From NCBI GenBank assembly GCA_023415515.1, contig JAEZKH010000139.1, positions 1 through 44,562 on the forward strand: a DNA stretch of 44,562 nt. Direction: 5' to 3'. Origin of the DNA: Actinomycetes bacterium. Lineage in GTDB: Bacteria > Actinomycetota > Actinomycetes > Mycobacteriales > Mycobacteriaceae. A model generated the notes under the pieces. That model ran no database searches and was not told the DNA's origin. It saw nothing but the letters and a program-made list of their open reading frames with translations. Shown here one piece after another: positions 41,685 through 44,562 of this stretch (position 1 is its first letter; every line of letters starts with the position of its first letter). Both the position numbers and the translations under genes were made by a program.

Positions 41685-42625
41685 TGACGGCGGGCATCGT
41701 CGACATCGCCACCGCGACACCCGGAAAGCACATCGAGAACAGCCATTTCGACGATATCGGGCTCACCGATGAGTGGATACGCCGACGGACGGGGGTCGCC
41801 GCGCGCTGGTGGATGGAGCCCGACGAGCCGCTCGAGGATGCCGCGGCACAGGTCTGCGCGCCGCTTGTCGAACGGCACCGCGACCGGACGAACATCGCCG
41901 CGGTGATCGTCGCCAGCTGCTCGACCGGCGGTAAGGTTCCCGGCATCGCGCAACGGGTCGTGACGCAGGCGGGCCTGCCTGCCGACGTGCTGGCGTTCGA
42001 CATGAACGCCGCATGCAGCGGGTTCGTGTACGGCGTGATCTCCGGGTTGGCGCTGTGCAGGCCAGGACAAGCCGTGATCGTTTGTGCGGCGGAGGCGATG
42101 TCGCGGCTTGTCGACAAGACCGACCGCAACACCGGTCCGCTGTTCGGCGACGGTGTCGGAGCGGTACTCGTCGAATCGCGTCCGGCGTTCCGCGATTACT
42201 TCTGGCACGCCGGCAGCGACGGCGACCGCGTGGACCTCATGCGGGGAGAGATCGGCGGCGGCATACAGCTGGACGGTATGCAGGTCTACGACAGAGCGGT
42301 GAAGATGATGACGGAAACGTTGAATCGTCTGCACAACTCCGGTTTTGCGCCCGACGTCATCGTCGGTCATCAGGCGAATTCGCGAATCCTGCAGAAGATC
42401 AGCGAACAGGTCGACGCCGGGGGCGCGGTATTCGTCGACAGCGTCGAACAGTTCGGCAACACCTCTGCTGCCTCGATCCCCCTGGCGTTGGACACGTGTG
42501 TGAGGCAGGGCTCCATTCCGACGGCAGGGCGGATGACGTTGGTGGCGTACGGAGCAGGTGAGGCCTGGGGTGGGGTGTCGGTGGATTACGACCTGACCGA
42601 CGCAGTGGCCCGTAACGTCCCGTGA
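41684..42625 (+). CDS. 3-oxoacyl-ACP synthase III (KAS III, FabH-like)
   Basis: A 313-aa KAS III with the full Cys-His-Asn triad: Cys111 in NAACSGFVYG, His229 in VGHQANSRI and Asn259 in FGNTSAASIPLAL. It has the short TGV..RW N-terminus typical of FabH homologues. Such enzymes join an acyl primer on Cys to malonyl-ACP, or transfer acyl groups onto other acceptors. ATG 41684 (TGATG with the ACP stop) is preferred to GTG 41681. In this operon the primer could come from acyl-lipoyl or acyl-ACP instead of acyl-CoA. Confidence 0.91.
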   Translation: MTAGIVDIATATPGKHIENSHFDDIGLTDEWIRRRTGVAARWWMEPDEPLEDAAAQVCAPLVERHRDRTNIAAVIVASCSTGGKVPGIAQRVVTQAGLPADVLAFDMNAACSGFVYGVISGLALCRPGQAVIVCAAEAMSRLVDKTDRNTGPLFGDGVGAVLVESRPAFRDYFWHAGSDGDRVDLMRGEIGGGIQLDGMQVYDRAVKMMTETLNRLHNSGFAPDVIVGHQANSRILQKISEQVDAGGAVFVDSVEQFGNTSAASIPLALDTCVRQGSIPTAGRMTLVAYGAGEAWGGVSVDYDLTDAVARNVP

Positions 42626-43368
42626 CCTCCGTCGTCCTTGTCACCGGCGCGTCCCGCGGTGTCGGGGCGGAGATCTCGACCCAACTCGCGAGTTCGCACC
42701 GCCATGTGGTGGTCAACTACCGCGAGAAGGCCAAGCGCGCGGCAGAAGTCGTCGATGCGGTTCGACGGGCGGGCGGTGACGCCGAGGCCGTTGCCGCCGA
42801 TGTCACCGACGAGCAGGCGGTGCGCGCGATGCTGGCGCACATCGTCGAGCGGTTCGGCCGGTTGGATGTTCTGGTGCTCAACGCGTCCGGCGGTCTGGAA
42901 CCAGGCGGCGGACCGGCGTACGCGATGCGGCTCAACTGCGACGCACAGCTACGACTGGCCCGACTCGCGCTCCCGTTGATGCCCGCCGGTGGTCGGATCG
43001 TCTTCGTCACGAGCCACCTCGCGCATTTTCACGGCCGCAAGCCGGTGCCCGCGGATTACCTCCCGATCGCGATCAGCAAGCGGGCGGGCGAGGAGGCGTT
43101 GCGCGCCGAGCTTGCCGCCTTCGACGCTGCAGAGGTCACGCTTGTGGTGGTGTCCGGCGACATGATCGAGGACAGCACCATGGTGCGCCTCTTCGAACGG
43201 CGCGATGCGGCGTCGGTGGCCGCGCGCCGGGCGGCGAGCGGCGGGCTGCCGACCACATCGGAGTTCGCTGCTGCCGTTGTGCGCGCCGTCCACGAGCCAC
43301 ACCGCAGCGGCGACACCGTTTACGTCGGCGGGGCGGATTATCTCGACTCGACCGGCAGTACCGGCTAG
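42622..43368 (+). CDS. SDR-family oxidoreductase with altered active site
   Basis: A 248-aa SDR with TGASRGVGAE (cofactor loop), LNASGG in place of NNAG, and TSHLAHFHG. The expected YxxxK reads Y-LPIAIS-K (Tyr146, Lys153), i.e. Tyr stands seven residues before Lys and Ile is at the standard position. The last gene of the operon, overlapping the KAS III stop by 4 bp (GTGA). It may reduce the beta-keto group made by the KAS III, or serve another redox step; the changed motif makes the reaction uncertain. Confidence 0.82.
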   Translation: MTSVVLVTGASRGVGAEISTQLASSHRHVVVNYREKAKRAAEVVDAVRRAGGDAEAVAADVTDEQAVRAMLAHIVERFGRLDVLVLNASGGLEPGGGPAYAMRLNCDAQLRLARLALPLMPAGGRIVFVTSHLAHFHGRKPVPADYLPIAISKRAGEEALRAELAAFDAAEVTLVVVSGDMIEDSTMVRLFERRDAASVAARRAASGGLPTTSEFAAAVVRAVHEPHRSGDTVYVGGADYLDSTGSTG

Positions 43369-43449
43369 CGGTAACCGCCGCTTCAGGGTCAGCCCCACCG
43401 GGAAATGGCTGTCAGCCTCGATGACCCGGCGTTCAGCAACCGCGAAGGT

Positions 43450-43515
43450 GATCACCAGCGTCAACGAGTAACCGCTCGAAGGCCGAGTTTGTTCCCTCAA
43501 CGAAAGCTGGTGATC
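43450..43515. promoter_or_regulatory. mdlC: Long-range inverted repeat flanking the mdlC promoter and ribosome site
   Basis: GATCACCAGC (43450-43459) and its exact complement GCTGGTGATC (43506-43515) are 46 nt apart. The second copy covers the weak ribosome-binding region just before ATG 43519. The first is part of GGTGATCACC, a perfect 10-bp palindrome (43447-43456). It could be a paired operator or an mRNA fold hiding the start; the surrounding 43369-43518 holds no gene I can support. Confidence 0.45.
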
Positions 43516-43518
43516 CCC

Positions 43519-44562
43519 ATGACAGAGCAGAAGACAGTCCACGACGTCACCTATGACCTGCTCCGCACCCTCGGTCTGACAACCTTTTTCGGTAACCCCG
43601 GCTCGACCGAAGAAACCTTCCTGCAGGACTTCCCCGACGACTTCACCTACGTCCTGGCGCTGCAGGAGGCTTCTGCGGTGGCGATGGCCGACGGATTCGC
43701 CCAGGCCACGGGCAAGCCCGCACTGGTCAACCTGCACACCGCAGCCGGAACCGGCAACGGGATCGGCAGCCTGGTCGCCGCGGCTCGCGCCAATACCCCG
43801 CTGATCGTCACCGCCGGCCAGCAGACCCGCGAGATGTCGGTCATCGACCCGTACCTGAACAACCCGGACGCGACGACCATGCCGCAGCCGTGGGTCAAGT
43901 GGTCCTATGAGCCCGCCCGCGCAGAAGACGTACCCGCCGCGATCATGCGCGCCTACGCCATCGCCACCCAGGCGCCGATGGGGCCGGTGTTCCTGTCGAT
44001 CCCCCTCGACGACTGGCAGAAGCCCGCGCTGGGTCCCGCCGTCGTCCGCACGGTCAGCCGTCGCGTCGCACCCGACGCCACACGCCTGGCGGAATTCGCC
44101 GAGCGGATGAACCGGGCGAAGAACCCGGTGCTGTTGCTCGGCCCGGAGGTCGACCGCGCAGGCGGATGGGATGCGGGCGTCGCCTTCGCCGAGAAGTTCG
44201 GCGCGCCGGTCTTCGGTAGCGCGCTGCCCGATCGCGTCTCGTTCCCCGAGACCCACCCGCTCTACCAGGGCCCGATGCCGATGACCATCGCCGGGGTGAA
44301 CCAGGCGATGCGGGGTCACGATCTCGTGGTCGTCATCGGGGCCGAGGTGTTCCGCTACTACCCGTATGTGGCGGGCGACTACCTGCCTGAGGGCACCGAC
44401 CTGCTGCAGATCACCTCGGATCCGCGGGTGGCAGCCAAAGCCCCGGTCGGCGACAGCATCGTCGGTGACGTGACGTTGGCGCTTGCGTCACTCGTCGACA
44501 TGATCGACGCGGCGGACCGGCCCGCGCCGACGCCGTTCAACCGCGACCGCGCCGTGCGGACG
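43519..44562 (+). CDS. mdlC: Benzoylformate decarboxylase, N-terminal 348 residues (runs off the window)
   Basis: An open frame from ATG 43519 to the window end, thiamine-diphosphate-dependent decarboxylase family. It shows the residues that define benzoylformate decarboxylase: Ser29 in FFGNPGSTEETF, Glu50 in ALQEASA and His73 in NLHTAAGTGN, matching Ser26, Glu47 and His70 of the Pseudomonas putida enzyme with a constant offset of three. AGQQTREM, VKWSYEPA and GAEVFRYYPY also match. It converts benzoylformate to benzaldehyde and CO2 in the mandelate route. The C-terminal cofactor motif lies beyond the window. It is separated from the KAS III operon by 150 bp and has its own promoter region. 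Confidence 0.9.
   Translation, partial: MTEQKTVHDVTYDLLRTLGLTTFFGNPGSTEETFLQDFPDDFTYVLALQEASAVAMADGFAQATGKPALVNLHTAAGTGNGIGSLVAAARANTPLIVTAGQQTREMSVIDPYLNNPDATTMPQPWVKWSYEPARAEDVPAAIMRAYAIATQAPMGPVFLSIPLDDWQKPALGPAVVRTVSRRVAPDATRLAEFAERMNRAKNPVLLLGPEVDRAGGWDAGVAFAEKFGAPVFGSALPDRVSFPETHPLYQGPMPMTIAGVNQAMRGHDLVVVIGAEVFRYYPYVAGDYLPEGTDLLQITSDPRVAAKAPVGDSIVGDVTLALASLVDMIDAADRPAPTPFNRDRAVRT

Noticed and set aside
43369..43518. Minus-strand gene through the gap before mdlC.
   Set aside because: The frame is open but lies mostly antisense to the SDR gene, with no start signal or recognised family.

Overview
The window looks like chromosomal DNA from a high-GC actinobacterium of the Mycobacterium/Mycolicibacterium type. 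The support is the GC-rich coding sequence, the dense 4-bp ATGA/GTGA gene overlaps, several promoters whose TANNNT -10 box lies 6-7 nt before an ATG or GTG (leaderless mRNAs), the large number of FadD, FadE, crotonase and thiolase genes, a mycofactocin-type SDR, and a pair of genes resembling M. tuberculosis Rv1355c and Rv1354c/DcpA.

Layout. (1) 149-17,972 is a CoA-dependent catabolic block. A minus-strand operon (10,964 down to 1,301) encodes an SDR, a DapA-family lyase, a crotonase, two amidohydrolase_2 proteins around an acyl-CoA ligase, a two-subunit acyl-CoA dehydrogenase and an extended SDR. It is flanked by a thiolase-like Ltp protein (149-1,294) and a TetR regulator (11,052-11,780). 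A thiolase, a crotonase, a GntR regulator, a hotdog thioesterase and another crotonase follow. Five copies of a 19-bp motif, TACTRTA-N5-TNNNNGTA, stand at the promoters here and probably define the TetR regulon. An IS1182-like element (11,781-13,537) sits in the CTAG that once held the overlapping stop codons of the TetR and thiolase genes; its transposase is frameshifted. (2) 17,160-23,180 holds two crotonase paralogues and three overlapping adenylate-forming ligases. (3) 23,217-29,097 holds a GntR-controlled beta-oxidation set (SDR, thiolase, FadE, GntR) divergent from FadE plus a mycofactocin-coupled SDR. (4) purU is followed by a 485-bp AT-richer gap. (5) 30,503-35,240 is a three-gene unit: a protein that may be an acyltransferase, a ThiF(E1)-nitroreductase fusion, and a GAF-GGDEF-EAL cyclic-di-GMP enzyme. 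(6) 35,510-37,879 is a second two-subunit acyl-CoA dehydrogenase. (7) After a YbaK-type deacylase and an EamA transporter, 39,277-43,368 is a compact operon: 2-oxoacid dehydrogenase E1 alpha and beta, a free-standing lipoyl domain, a free-standing ACP, a KAS III and an SDR. (8) The window ends inside a benzoylformate decarboxylase gene.

The most unusual element is the E1-lipoyl-ACP-KAS III-SDR operon. It has no E2 acyltransferase domain and no E3, which suggests that acyl groups from an oxidised 2-oxo acid enter a small biosynthetic line. Next in interest are the inferred TetR regulon and the acyltransferase-like/E1-nitroreductase/c-di-GMP unit. All functions are read from sequence by eye; no database search was possible.
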